Shown in pieces: positions 1 through 8,280 of a DNA stretch of 20,920 nt. Origin of the DNA: Gracilaria gracilis (Eukaryota; Rhodophyta; Florideophyceae; Gracilariales; Gracilariaceae); NCBI GenBank assembly GCA_030374805.1, contig JARGSG010000163.1, positions 1 to 20,920 of the forward strand. Reading direction: 5' to 3'. Position 1 is the first letter of the stretch, and the number at the start of each line of letters is the position of its first letter. The position numbers were made by a program, and so were the translations under genes. The notes under the pieces are model-generated. The model was not told the origin of the DNA and did no database searches. It saw only the letters and a program-made list of their open reading frames with translations.

Positions 1-44
1 CGATAAACACCAGGAGATCGAGCAAAACGAAAATGTCAAATGAG

Positions 45-416
45 CACGTGTTACCGCTGGTGCAGGCGGTTGCAATTGCTGACAGCGCATGATCAAGCCA
101 ACTGTAAGCCGACTGGATACTGTTGCGTGTACAGCGTGGCAGCGCCCTTGCCCAGCGCATGTGAGCTGCGCAACCAAGCACACGTGGCCATTGTGACCAC
201 GTGCACACGCAGGCATACGAGTGCAGCGAGCGCGCGTGGCACACAGTGTGCCACACACATATCTGCCCTTTCTATTGGGCGTGCTGCGCGCGAATTTTGT
301 CGTCCACAAAGCGGCGCGGCGCGCGCGGCTCGAGACCCTACCGCCGCTGCAAGCAGCGGCGGCGCGACGACTCCTCACTTGGGGGTGGCCACCGCCGCCC
401 GCCGCGCGTATACAAA
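45..416 (+). promoter_or_regulatory. Putative promoter region: three CACGTG boxes and a TATA-like site
   Basis: CACGTG hexamers (E-box/G-box type) occur at 45-50, 181-186 and 198-203. A TATA-like TATACAAA lies at 409-416, about 175 bases before the ATG at 590. The CAA/CCA-rich stretch between them and the ATG would then be 5' leader. CACGTG is a known site for bHLH and bZIP factors; its use here is inferred from position only. The surrounding DNA is very GC-rich, so the TATA-like site stands out. Confidence 0.3.
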
Positions 417-444
417 TGGGCGCCCGCCCCCGGCCACTCACGCC

Positions 445-506
445 ACAACAACAACAACAACCACCACCACCACCACCACCACCACCACCACAACCACCAC
501 CACACC
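445..506 (+). repeat. (CAA)n(CCA)n trinucleotide microsatellite
   Basis: About five CAA units run directly into about twelve CCA units, with one CAA interruption near the 3' end. All three plus-strand frames stay open through it, as polyGln/polyPro, polyAsn/polyHis or polyThr. Open frames here are therefore not evidence of coding. It lies between the TATA-like site at 409 and the ATG at 590 and may be a low-structure 5' leader. Confidence 0.85.
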
Positions 507-589
507 GTCGCCGCCGCGGCCCGGTGTGACCGCCACCACACGCCACGCCACGCGCGCGCCGCGCCACGCCGCGCGCGCGCCCCCCGCCC

Positions 590-931
590 ATGCCCTTCAT
601 CGTCAGCGCGGCGCCGGCCGCGGCGCGCCGTCAGCGCGGCCCGTGCGCGGCGCGGCCGTCATCGTCGCCGCCTCTACGCGCGTCGCCGCGCGCCTCGCTT
701 CTCGCGCCACGCACGCGCAGTACCTTCATCCCGCTGGGCGCGTCTCCGTTTATCGCCGCCGCCGGCGGCGCCACCGCCGCTGGTTGCCACCGGCGGTTGA
801 CGGCGCGCACCACCATGCACAGTGGCATGTGGCGCGCCTCCGACATTGCGCACATCTGCGTGGTGGGCGGCGGCAACGCGGCGCAGGTCCTGGCCGCGCT
901 GCATATGTGCAGCGCCATTGAAGCCAAGTGA
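590..931 (+). CDS. Short protein with putative targeting peptide and truncated Rossmann NAD(P)-binding start
   Basis: The ORF encodes 113 residues from an ATG. Residues 1-75 are rich in Ala, Arg and Ser with almost no acidic residues, as expected of a plastid or mitochondrial targeting peptide. Residues 88-105 read ICVVGGGNAAQVLAALHM, a hydrophobic beta strand and glycine-rich turn (G93-x-G95-N-A-A98) like the dinucleotide-binding start of NAD-dependent opine/octopine-type dehydrogenases. The protein then ends at residue 113, so more than two thirds of such an enzyme is missing. GC content falls sharply just after the stop, which suggests a breakpoint, or an intron beginning near 905-930. I see no continuation of the domain downstream. 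It could be a truncated pseudogene, a first exon, or a chance ORF in GC-rich DNA. Family assignment rests on one motif. Confidence 0.35.
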   Translation: MPFIVSAAPAAARRQRGPCAARPSSSPPLRASPRASLLAPRTRSTFIPLGASPFIAAAGGATAAGCHRRLTARTTMHSGMWRASDIAHICVVGGGNAAQVLAALHMCSAIEAK

Positions 932-2309
932 TTGGAGCACAGCAACGGCGTCAAATGAAGGTGCCGTGTTCCGCTCTTTCCAATCAATTAGCGCTCTCTG
1001 CTTTACACCCATACTGTAATATCTCCACCCAAACCCTCACTTTAAGAATAAAACTTGTACATAATGTATCTATCCAATCAAAGCTGTGCGTATATTCAAA
1101 ACGTCCGACTATGTCACATCGGGTCAAAACCCAATTGTACACTTTTCAATCTGATTTGTCAAATATTTTTCATTCTATCGTCTTTTTCCAAATCGTTGCG
1201 CTTTATCCCCAGTTGTACCCAACGGTAGCCAAACGTATTTATAATGATGGCATTTTCTTTCACCCCATTCGCCGTAAAGGTTGTTCCTATTACCAAATAT
1301 CCATCTAGTTGGCGTTTAACTTGTCATGTTTTTCTTTTTAGTTTTTCACTCCTAAACAATAGAGAACATTGGGCTGAAAAAGGTAAACTAAAAATTGTAT
1401 ATATATAAAGCCATATTTTATAAAAGCGTTTGAAGATAAACTTACAACTAGCGAGCGTCTTTTCGTTAAACAAAACAACATAATTTGCTTGCCTCCTCTA
1501 CGTTTTTAGTTTTGGCTCTGTACTAATGTAATAATTCTGTACCTATGCATTGTATCACATTACACGTTTTCGAGACATAAAAAGATTATCGAGGGAACAA
1601 CACGCAATCGCCATATTCAAAAACAATCTAATATTATTTCACAGCAATAGTACAAATATATCATAAAACAAAAAATATAGATTGACTTGTACAATAACTG
1701 TAGAGTATCTAGTGAGGGTCTTAGGCCATAGTTATGACCAGCCCAGGTTTAAAAGCTGAGTTTGACCCAGTGTATCAACTCGCGCACAAATAGACTACAA
1801 TGATGCTCAAGCACCGAACAGATTGTCAGTACTATGTAAATTTGTCTACAGAGTGAACAAATCTATTTACGGTTTATCTTCTTGTAAACCAACTAAATCT
1901 GTAAAATGAAACAACAAAATCGAGTGGAACAAGTTTGCAAGCCGGCTCGCGACGCATACCTTATATAACTCTGACATAATTTTGAAAAAGTAAAAACAAC
2001 AACATCTCTTCGCAGTGTAGAATGATGCTTGAAAGAAGGAGCGCCATTTCTTGTTTTATAACTGCAATCACTGTTCCCGTACAGCGCCCGTACAGTTCAT
2101 TTTAGGCCCCAAGAGTCATATGCTCGCTACAAGTGGCGATCTACTCCACCAGTTCAAGCCAAGCTTCAGTATACATATTCATATTCACGATCTTGGTCTG
2201 TAAATAGAACTGCAACGTTTTATTCCTCATTTGTAGCAACGCTTTGAAGCCTACTATAGCCGGAGGGCTGCCTTCCACTCTACTCCATTTAGGAGCACAG
2301 CAGCGCGAA
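932..2309. other. AT-rich stretch without a recognised gene
   Basis: Base composition switches from GC-rich to AT-rich at about 935. A 126-codon open frame (928-1308) starts at GTG, has no familiar motif and has the composition of non-coding DNA. TATA-like runs occur near 1395-1410, but no gene follows them. I see no tRNA, rRNA or other RNA gene here. Confidence 0.6.
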
Positions 2310-2317
2310 TATAAAAT
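2310..2317 (+). promoter_or_regulatory. TATA box for the first CCCH gene
   Basis: TATAAAAT is preceded by a GC-rich GCGCGAA and lies 106 bases before the ATG at 2423. A normal TATA-to-start distance would place the transcription start near 2340-2350 and give a leader of about 75-80 bases. Confidence 0.45.
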
Positions 2318-2422
2318 AGAACTTGTGCCAACCTTTTGAGCGTCCATGCTTTCAGAACGACGGACAAGATCCCTTGCTCGATTCATTTGACAGTTGTGTT
2401 CTTTACTATCGGGCGACGCGGA

Positions 2423-2953
2423 ATGGAGACGGCAGAGGAATGTAGCGAAGATGGTGCTATTGGCATTGTTGAATCGGAACTGACTACGCAACTCAATGGC
2501 TCGTCTATGCCCCAAGCTGAAAGCTCCGTGCCGAGAAGATGGCCTTATTCTAAGCTCAATCTAATGTACAAGACCAAGATATGCAGACAATATGAGAAAG
2601 ACGGTCATTGTAGCTACGGGCTAAAGTGTCAGTACGCGCACGGATCTCACGAGCTGCGGCCGATCCAGATACACCCGCAATTAAAAACAGAGCGTTGCCG
2701 AAATTTCGTGGATAGCGGCAAGCGCTCGTACGGCGTGCAATGCCACTTCTTTCACGGCGAAAACCACCTGTTTAAAACGAATGTGAAGTACTTCAAGTGC
2801 ATTTGCAAGATGATGAAGAATCATCGCTTTCTGTTTGATTTAAATTGCTGCAGTGATGCTGAAAGTGAAGAGGTTGATGCCACCATATGTGCAAAGGACG
2901 AATGTAATGGATGTGCTTCATGCTCGCCACTTTCACCGTTTTCAAACGGATGA
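2423..2953 (+). CDS. CCCH tandem zinc-finger protein (TTP/ZFP36-like), finger 2 lacking one Cys
   Basis: The protein has 176 residues. The frame is open upstream, but 2423 is its first ATG. Finger 1 is C54-x8-C63-x5-C69-x3-H73, led by the hallmark YKTKIC (49-54) and followed by an ELRP linker. Finger 2 starts with LKTERC (C92), 18 residues after H73 as in tristetraprolin-type proteins, but its second ligand is R101; C107 and H111 remain. A Cys-rich tail (residues about 125-170) ends the protein. The family binds AU-rich mRNA 3' ends and recruits deadenylation or decay factors, in cytoplasm or nucleus. Here finger 1 can plausibly bind RNA, while finger 2 probably folds poorly or differently. 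A TATA box lies upstream and AATAAA 96 bases after the stop, so the gene looks intact and expressed. A GC-rich paralogue follows on the same strand. The CCCH call is secure; the target RNA is unknown. Confidence 0.85.
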   Translation: METAEECSEDGAIGIVESELTTQLNGSSMPQAESSVPRRWPYSKLNLMYKTKICRQYEKDGHCSYGLKCQYAHGSHELRPIQIHPQLKTERCRNFVDSGKRSYGVQCHFFHGENHLFKTNVKYFKCICKMMKNHRFLFDLNCCSDAESEEVDATICAKDECNGCASCSPLSPFSNG

Positions 2954-3048
2954 TGGTGAATGCGTTTATTTGATTTGCTCGAGAGAGTTGGTCTCGTCGC
3001 GAGTGCAGTTTCTCTCAACAGCAGCTCACTATGTTTAATGCAAACGAG

Positions 3049-3054
3049 AATAAA
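3049..3054 (+). terminator. Polyadenylation signal AATAAA of the first CCCH gene
   Basis: A canonical AATAAA lies 96 bases beyond the stop codon. A G/T-rich stretch (about 3064-3100) follows, the usual arrangement for a eukaryotic cleavage and polyadenylation site. Confidence 0.5.
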
Positions 3055-3699
3055 TTCCGCGTTAATTGGGGGTACAAGTGGACTTTTGGCGTGGGTGCAG
3101 ATTTGCAAAATCTTGTTGTTTGCCATGAGGGAAGAGGCAAAAGTGCAATCCCGAACACAAGAACGATGTTATTTATATTTGTCTCTTTAGTTTTGTATTA
3201 TTTTTGTCATGTAGCTTCCAGTGGCACAAATACAAAGCAGTGGTAATGTGGAAGGTTTAAGACATGTGAGCGCAAGCACGACGGTGATGTTAAAGCTTGG
3301 AAGAGACAAAAGCAGAAAGCTCACTGATTGTGCTGATGGTGCGTATTGGAATCGCGAGCCATGACATTTGGGGGGGCATGTTGGTGGCGATGACGGTATT
3401 GGAAGATTGAAGTATTGTACGCGCGGGTGGTACTGCTGTTTGTTGGGGGGATGTGATGGCTTGATGCAGGTTGATTTGCTTCATGATCATGTTGACTGGT
3501 GACTAAATTGAGTATGGCGCTACGGGTACAATTGGAAGGGCAGTTTAGAATGTGGGCGCAGAGAAGGTTTGGTATGGCTGAAGTTGCTTTTACGTACCTT
3601 CTTGATGCTGCGGGGGTTGAGAAAGCGGAAATAAAGTGCGAATGAAGCAAACAAATGACAGCGCCCTACCACTGTAAAGGCGGTGAGCGCACTTCGCCG
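3055..3699. other. Spacer between the two CCCH genes
   Basis: I see no gene, RNA or repeat. Short open frames on both strands have no recognisable motifs. The last part, from about 3660, turns abruptly GC-rich and leads into the promoter area of the second CCCH gene. Confidence 0.5.
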
Positions 3700-3716
3700 C
3701 ACGTGCGCCTCACGTG
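3700..3716 (+). promoter_or_regulatory. Paired CACGTG boxes upstream of the second CCCH gene
   Basis: Two CACGTG hexamers (3700-3705 and 3711-3716) start 11 bases apart, roughly one helical turn, about 210 bases before the ATG at 3917. Such spacing suits two bHLH or bZIP dimers on the same face of DNA. Function is inferred from position. Confidence 0.35.
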
Positions 3717-3916
3717 CCGCGCACTTCCGCGCCGCGCGGCGGGCGGGCGTGGCGCGTCGCACGCTAGATACGTCTGCAGGTTTTTCGCGGCGCAACGGCG
3801 CCCGCGTGGCAACGTCCTCCCTCTTCCCTGTTGTCTCCGCCGCCACCGCGCCTCCGCTGCTGCTGCTGCTGTGCTTTGGGCCCGCCTCGCGCACCCGTGG
3901 TTCACCGCCTTTCATC

Positions 3917-4375
3917 ATGCAAGCCACCGTCGTCGCCGCCGCCGCCGCCACCACCACCCCGTGGCGCGCGTACGCGCCATCCCGCCCGGCCGCCGTGCGG
4001 TCGCTGCCCACCTCGCCGCTATCCACGCCGCCCAAGCCGTCCCCGTCCCCGCCCCCATCGTCGCCGCCCAAGCTACCAGCGGCCGCGCGCTCGCTGACGC
4101 GAAACCCGCTGAAGAAGACCGAGCTCTGCCCCCAGTTCGCGCAGCAGCAGCCGTGCAAGTACGGGCGCAAATGCCAATTTGCGCACGGGCGCCAAGAGTT
4201 GCGCCCCGTGCAGCTACATCCGCACTTCAAGACCAAGCTGCGGCGCAACTTCAAGAGCAGCGGCGCGTGTCGGTATGGCAGGCACTGCAGCTTCCTGCAC
4301 GGGAAGCGCGACCCGCTCAGGAACGCGGTGCTGCGCGAGGATGTGCGCCGCGCGATGGTGCACGCGCTGGCGTGA
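3917..4375 (+). CDS. CCCH tandem zinc-finger protein (TTP/ZFP36-like), GC-rich paralogue, finger 2 lacking one Cys
   Basis: The protein has 152 residues. The first in-frame ATG at 3917 is taken as start; the frame is open further upstream without an ATG. Residues 1-62 are low-complexity Ala/Thr, then Pro/Ser/Lys. Finger 1 is C71-x8-C80-x5-C86-x3-H90, led by KKTELC, and is complete. After an ELRPVQLHPH linker like that of the upstream gene, finger 2 has R109 where the first Cys belongs (FKTKLR), then C118, C124 and H128. The fingers are 18 residues apart, as in tristetraprolin. The likely role is sequence-specific mRNA binding and turnover, with finger 1 doing most of the work. The shared linker and orientation indicate a tandem duplicate of the 2423-2953 gene, yet this copy is far more GC-rich. 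A variant CATAAA at 4578 might serve polyadenylation. The CCCH call is secure; effects of the lost ligand are inferred. Confidence 0.82.
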   Translation: MQATVVAAAAATTTPWRAYAPSRPAAVRSLPTSPLSTPPKPSPSPPPSSPPKLPAAARSLTRNPLKKTELCPQFAQQQPCKYGRKCQFAHGRQELRPVQLHPHFKTKLRRNFKSSGACRYGRHCSFLHGKRDPLRNAVLREDVRRAMVHALA

Positions 4376-5324
4376 GGGGGCGGGCGGCTGGGCGCGGCGG
4401 CGCTTGATGCGACAGATTGTGAGTGTTGCTGCTCAAGTGAGGGCTCGGTGGATGGCTTGTGTGTGTCTCCGTTGGCGCAGTTTTGTTGGATTTTGCCGTT
4501 TTCAAAACGCTGATCACACCGTTCAAACATCAACTATTTGAAGCACACCGTTATATTTTTGCATGCGCCGAACATGTCATAAACAATTCTACACTCATTA
4601 CATAACGGCTCATCTGTGTTGTATGTTTCTTTTGATTGCATTGCTTTCAAGGCAACCTCCTCATGTTGCTGTAGCTGTCCAATTCATCGAATGCCCACAT
4701 GGCTACACGCGTTAACACGTACTGCAAAAGCTTTTGTTGTATACCATGTGGCTGCAAGTACAAGCTCACCACCTGTGGAACACATTGCGCCAATATACAC
4801 AGTTGTTGACAGCAAACACAGCGGGACAGCTTAGATCATAGCAATCATTACGCCAACTTGTGTGCATTCGCTTCCAAATAGCTGTTGTTCATCCTCCTTG
4901 TGGTACACAGCAAGATCAGCGCTTTGTGCTCACTTGCCAACCAGCCAGCTGTTAGATACGCCTCCAAACGTTGTGTGGCCATCGTGTATACCCGTCGTTC
5001 ACACTCTCTGGCCACTGGAACGTTTAGCGTAAGCGTGCTGACAGAACAGTTGTTGAGGAAGAAGCACCGTTCGGCTGGTGGAACGTAAAGCGCGTGCCAC
5101 CAGCGAGAGCATGCGTTGGCTGCGGTGCGGCAGAACTGCAACGGCTGTTGGGGATGCAAGTTGCAGCAACGGAGAAGAAGAGATGTGAAGAGCGGAAAAG
5201 TTATGATGCAAACGCATGGAGCGACACTGAACGGAGTGCCGAATTGGACTGGATGTGGCGGCAGCAACCATCGCGGTGGCACTCGCATTGCAGATCGGCG
5301 GCTGTGTGTAGGGCCGGAGGCTGA
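4376..5324. other. Intergenic stretch, no gene recognised
   Basis: It contains the 3' end of the second CCCH gene (possible variant hexamer CATAAA at 4578-4583). Several overlapping open frames of 60-150 codons occur on both strands. None shows a domain or a convincing start, and they overlap each other. Confidence 0.5.
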
Positions 5325-5490
5325 AATACACGCCGTAGTTGGCGTACAAAGTAGATTGAATATAGACCAATAAACGCGCAGGGACTCACTTTGATGGGCA
5401 ATCCATGCGCCGTGTTACTCACTTCACACCCCCTTTTCATGGGGCCGTCAGGGCACATTTGCCGCCACCCAATCAGAGCTCCCCATTTCC
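5325..5490 (+). repeat. Left arm of a 1.5-kb inverted-repeat unit
   Basis: This segment matches the reverse complement of 6619-6790 with about 11 substitutions and one 6-base indel by hand alignment, about 93% identity. Weaker similarity extends outwards to about 5306. The arm contains two CCAAT motifs (5367-5371, 5469-5473). Inward-facing open frames begin in it (5391 and 5405). The indel is a multiple of three, so equivalent inward frames stay open in both arms. Confidence 0.8.
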
Positions 5491-5619
5491 TTGTACAGCC
5501 AATAATCCTACGGGGGTCAGTGCGAGCGTATCTTCGACAAATACCTGCACGCCAAGTCATGGGCTGCAAAAAGCGCACCAAAATTCAAACCAAAATCCCA
5601 AACCCACCGATGTATTCGC

Positions 5620-6060
5620 ATCCGCGGGCACCGTCGAAATCGCCACCGCCACCATCGTCCCCGTCTGCACCGCCGCTACCTCCGCCCCCTCGCCCGCCAC
5701 CGTCACCTCCGCTGTTTCCCCCCACCACCGCCACCCCCGTTGCCTCCCCCATTACGGCCACCTCCGTTACCACCGCAGCTGCCGTCGTTTGTGGCATCTC
5801 CGCGGTCTCTGCCATACCCGTCATCCTCACCGTCGCCACCGCAGTCTCCGCCGCTACCACCACCGCCGCCGCCTACCAAACTTCCGCCACCTCGCTGGCC
5901 GCCGCAGCTTTGGTCGTCTCCACCACTTCCGCTGCCTTTGCAACCTCTCTTTCTTCCGCCGTCGCTGTAGCACCGACTCCGCCGTCGATACAGCAGCGCT
6001 ACCGTCGCCGCCGCTTCCGCCACCGCCTCCGCCGCCAACATTGCTTGTATCGCCTCCTCT
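5620..6060. repeat. Low-complexity CCG/CCA/CCT-rich tract
   Basis: Degenerate C-rich trinucleotides dominate. On the plus strand the frames read as Pro-, Ala/Thr- or Arg/His-rich; on the minus strand one reads as Gly-rich (ORF 5703-6122). Five or more frames are open together, so composition rather than coding probably explains them. The tract lies between the two inverted arms. Confidence 0.7.
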
Positions 6061-6618
6061 AGGCAGTACATCTGTTGTGTCTGCCGTGGAATGAACACCC
6101 GCCTGGCGCCCGGGAATTCCACATGCTAGTAAACGATTGCAACGCCAGTGGTGACTAAGTGTTATTACTCGCCGTAACTTTGGACGATGTCTATTTCTTA
6201 GGTAGTTATAAATGTAGAATTAGAGCACAAGTCTACATACACATATGCGTAGACGTTACATATTGTTTGCAGTGTTGTTATGCAACGCATGTAACCGTAA
6301 CAACAGCGCCATAAACAATAAACATACTCATTAGTAAAAATTTTACTAAACAATATTACTAAGCAAATGCGGCACAAACGCACGAGGCGGAAAAGCGACA
6401 GAGACTGAGTCGCGGGGTATACAGACGGGAGATGGGAAGAGGGGGATAAAAAGCGACCAGCGACAAACGCGAAATATAGAAGGCCTAAGGTGAGCTCACA
6501 GAGGCCAGGAAGGTCTCCAAGAAACAGTAGCGGCGAAAGAAGGTGCTTGAGGAGGGCAATGAAGGTGGCCTGAACAGCGAGACCAACGGAGACGGAAGAA
6601 GTGACCGTGTGGCGGAAT
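6061..6618. other. Inner half of the inverted-repeat unit, no gene recognised
   Basis: This is AT-richer sequence between the C-rich tract and the right arm. A minus-strand frame (6710 to 6198, 170 codons) begins in the right arm and continues through here. It has hydrophobic segments but no known motif. Confidence 0.4.
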
Positions 6619-6790
6619 GGAAATGGAGAGCTCTGATTGGGTGGCCGCAAATGTGCCTTGACGGCCCCCTGAAAAGGGGGTGCGAAGTGAGTAGCTCTAC
6701 CACGGCGCATGGATTGCCCATCGAAGTGAATCCCTGCGCGTTTATTGGTCTACATTAAATCTACTTTGTACGCCAACTACGTCGTGTATT
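6619..6790 (-). repeat. Right arm of the 1.5-kb inverted-repeat unit
   Basis: Inverted copy of 5325-5490, about 93% identical, carrying a 6-base insertion relative to it. Similarity fades outwards to about 6810. The CCAAT motifs of the left arm are preserved, here on the minus strand. Confidence 0.8.
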
Positions 6791-6845
6791 TTTGCCTGCG
6801 GCCTGTGTGTTGTCCTCCACCATCAACAATAGTGAAACGACGCAC

Positions 6846-6879
6846 ACGTGCACGCAGTAACCACGCGCACACGTGTGGG
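6846..6879 (+). promoter_or_regulatory. CACGTG pair next to the inverted-repeat unit
   Basis: Two CACACGTG elements lie close together just outside the right arm. The second forms the perfect 10-base palindrome CACACGTGTG (about 6870-6879). No gene clearly depends on them. Confidence 0.2.
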
Positions 6880-7879
6880 ACTGGCGGGCGGCGAAAGCGC
6901 GCAATTGGATTTTTTGTTTGTCGAGCGTACTGTGGGGTGCCCTAAAATGTTGAACAGTTTCAAAGACCCAGTTTGAAAAGGTACTTCCTTGCCCCGAGAC
7001 CTTTAGATAATGTGTACAAAGCCGGCTCTGGCTCTTCGTTCCGCAGTTCAGAAAGCAGATTGGTAAATCAACGACGTAAAAAAGTATCACAATCATCCAA
7101 GAAGTGTTGGATGATGGACGTCAAAACGCTAAAAACTGTTATAAAGTTAAACAATTCTGGACAAAATTTTTCTATTTATTTCAGCGCAGCCAATAATGTT
7201 TGGCTTGCAATGGCTGTCAAATTCTCTTATTCCCGAAATCCAAATTTTTCCAGACCTACCTTAGCCACACGATCTACATGAGCGGTGCAAACCTTTAAAT
7301 TTGTAATTGCCTTCTTCCCTCCCAACACACAAACTAACGCAATAAATTTGCCGTAGCGTTTTGCTCGTTACTTAGCGCGCTTTTTTCAAACCCCTTGCAT
7401 GCTTTTTGGTTTCTTATGCGCATTCCAACGCCTTTCACGAAAATATAAACCTCTTTATTTCTCTGTTTTGCACGCTCCTTTTTTTGTTGTGCCTTTCTCT
7501 GCTTTTGCAAATAAATCGCACTTCTGAAGGTGACATCACCTAAAATAGAGTTATCCGAAACACCGAATTTTGTAATTTTGGTCTCTTTCAGTAGTCCAAG
7601 CATGTCGCGAGGCGGTTTTTATCCAACATGTCTATCATGTCCTCAACAGATGCAACCCTTGAAGGTTTGGACAAACTGTAGGGACAAGCTTGTGAAATCA
7701 AGCAGTACTCATCCAGTCAAACGATTCCGGTAGCACGAAATCCAGCCATAATTTTCTCGGTCGTGAACGTGTCTTCATACTATGATACAACAGCAGCACC
7801 TATACTCAATTGGGTAGATCGCGGTAACGTGGGGCTAGAGAGCGCGCGAGAGCTCGATCTAGAAGTTGGGATAGATGAC
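6880..7879. other. AT-rich stretch without a recognised gene
   Basis: Only short open frames (up to about 100 codons) with no recognisable motif on either strand. I see no RNA gene. Confidence 0.5.
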
Positions 7880-8205
7880 ACCGATTAATATGAGGCAGCA
7901 CCGCCCACTGAAGACGCAAGGTACCTGGCTGGCTAACCGTATCCGTTAGATAGGTCCAGAGCACGACGCATGGCGAGATAGTAAAGCCTGAAAGAATCTA
8001 ATTAAATTATTAGGTTGAATGTAGAAACCGAGCATTTTTAGAGGTAGCCAGAAGGTGCTTGACTTTACAATCCAGTGGAGAGGGAGCGCCACATTCACTT
8101 TAAGGATGAGTGGGGCTCAACCTCCAGCGTGGTACCCGCGTGTACCATATTGAGGTGCCACTGTAATGGTGCACCTCAATAAAATATCTATCTATTTTAG
8201 TTATT
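7880..8205 (+). mobile_element. Possible 3' end of a non-LTR retroposon (LINE or SINE tail)
   Basis: The stretch ends with two adjacent hairpins. GGTAC/GTACC pairs around 8131-8146, and a perfect 10-base stem ATTGAGGTGC/GCACCTCAAT lies at 8149-8158 and 8171-8180 with a 12-base loop. The right arm runs into AATAAAAT and then a short TATC-type repeat at about 8185-8200. A terminal stem-loop, an AATAAA-like signal and a short microsatellite tail are usual at the 3' ends of non-LTR elements. No reverse-transcriptase frame is visible upstream, so it would be a 5'-truncated copy or a SINE. The 5' boundary is a guess. Confidence 0.3.
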
Positions 8206-8280
8206 ATATTAGCTATCCTATATGGTTATTTCTACAGTTGGATTTCTGATTAGCAACCCACGTGGCACACTCCTCCACGG

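Noticed and set aside
40..921. Long plus-strand open frames (40-921, 201-800, 221-529) through the microsatellite
   Set aside because: Several frames are open at once owing to GC-rich repeat composition; they give polyThr, polyHis or polyPro with no fold.
3520..4533. 337-codon minus-strand open frame across the second CCCH gene
   Set aside because: It is antisense to a clear CCCH gene, in very GC-rich DNA where stops are rare, and has no domain.
4848..5288. 146-codon minus-strand open frame
   Set aside because: No motif, and overlapping open frames on both strands of similar length.
5703..6122. Glycine-rich minus-strand protein
   Set aside because: It lies in a C-rich repeat where most frames are open; nothing distinguishes this one as coding.
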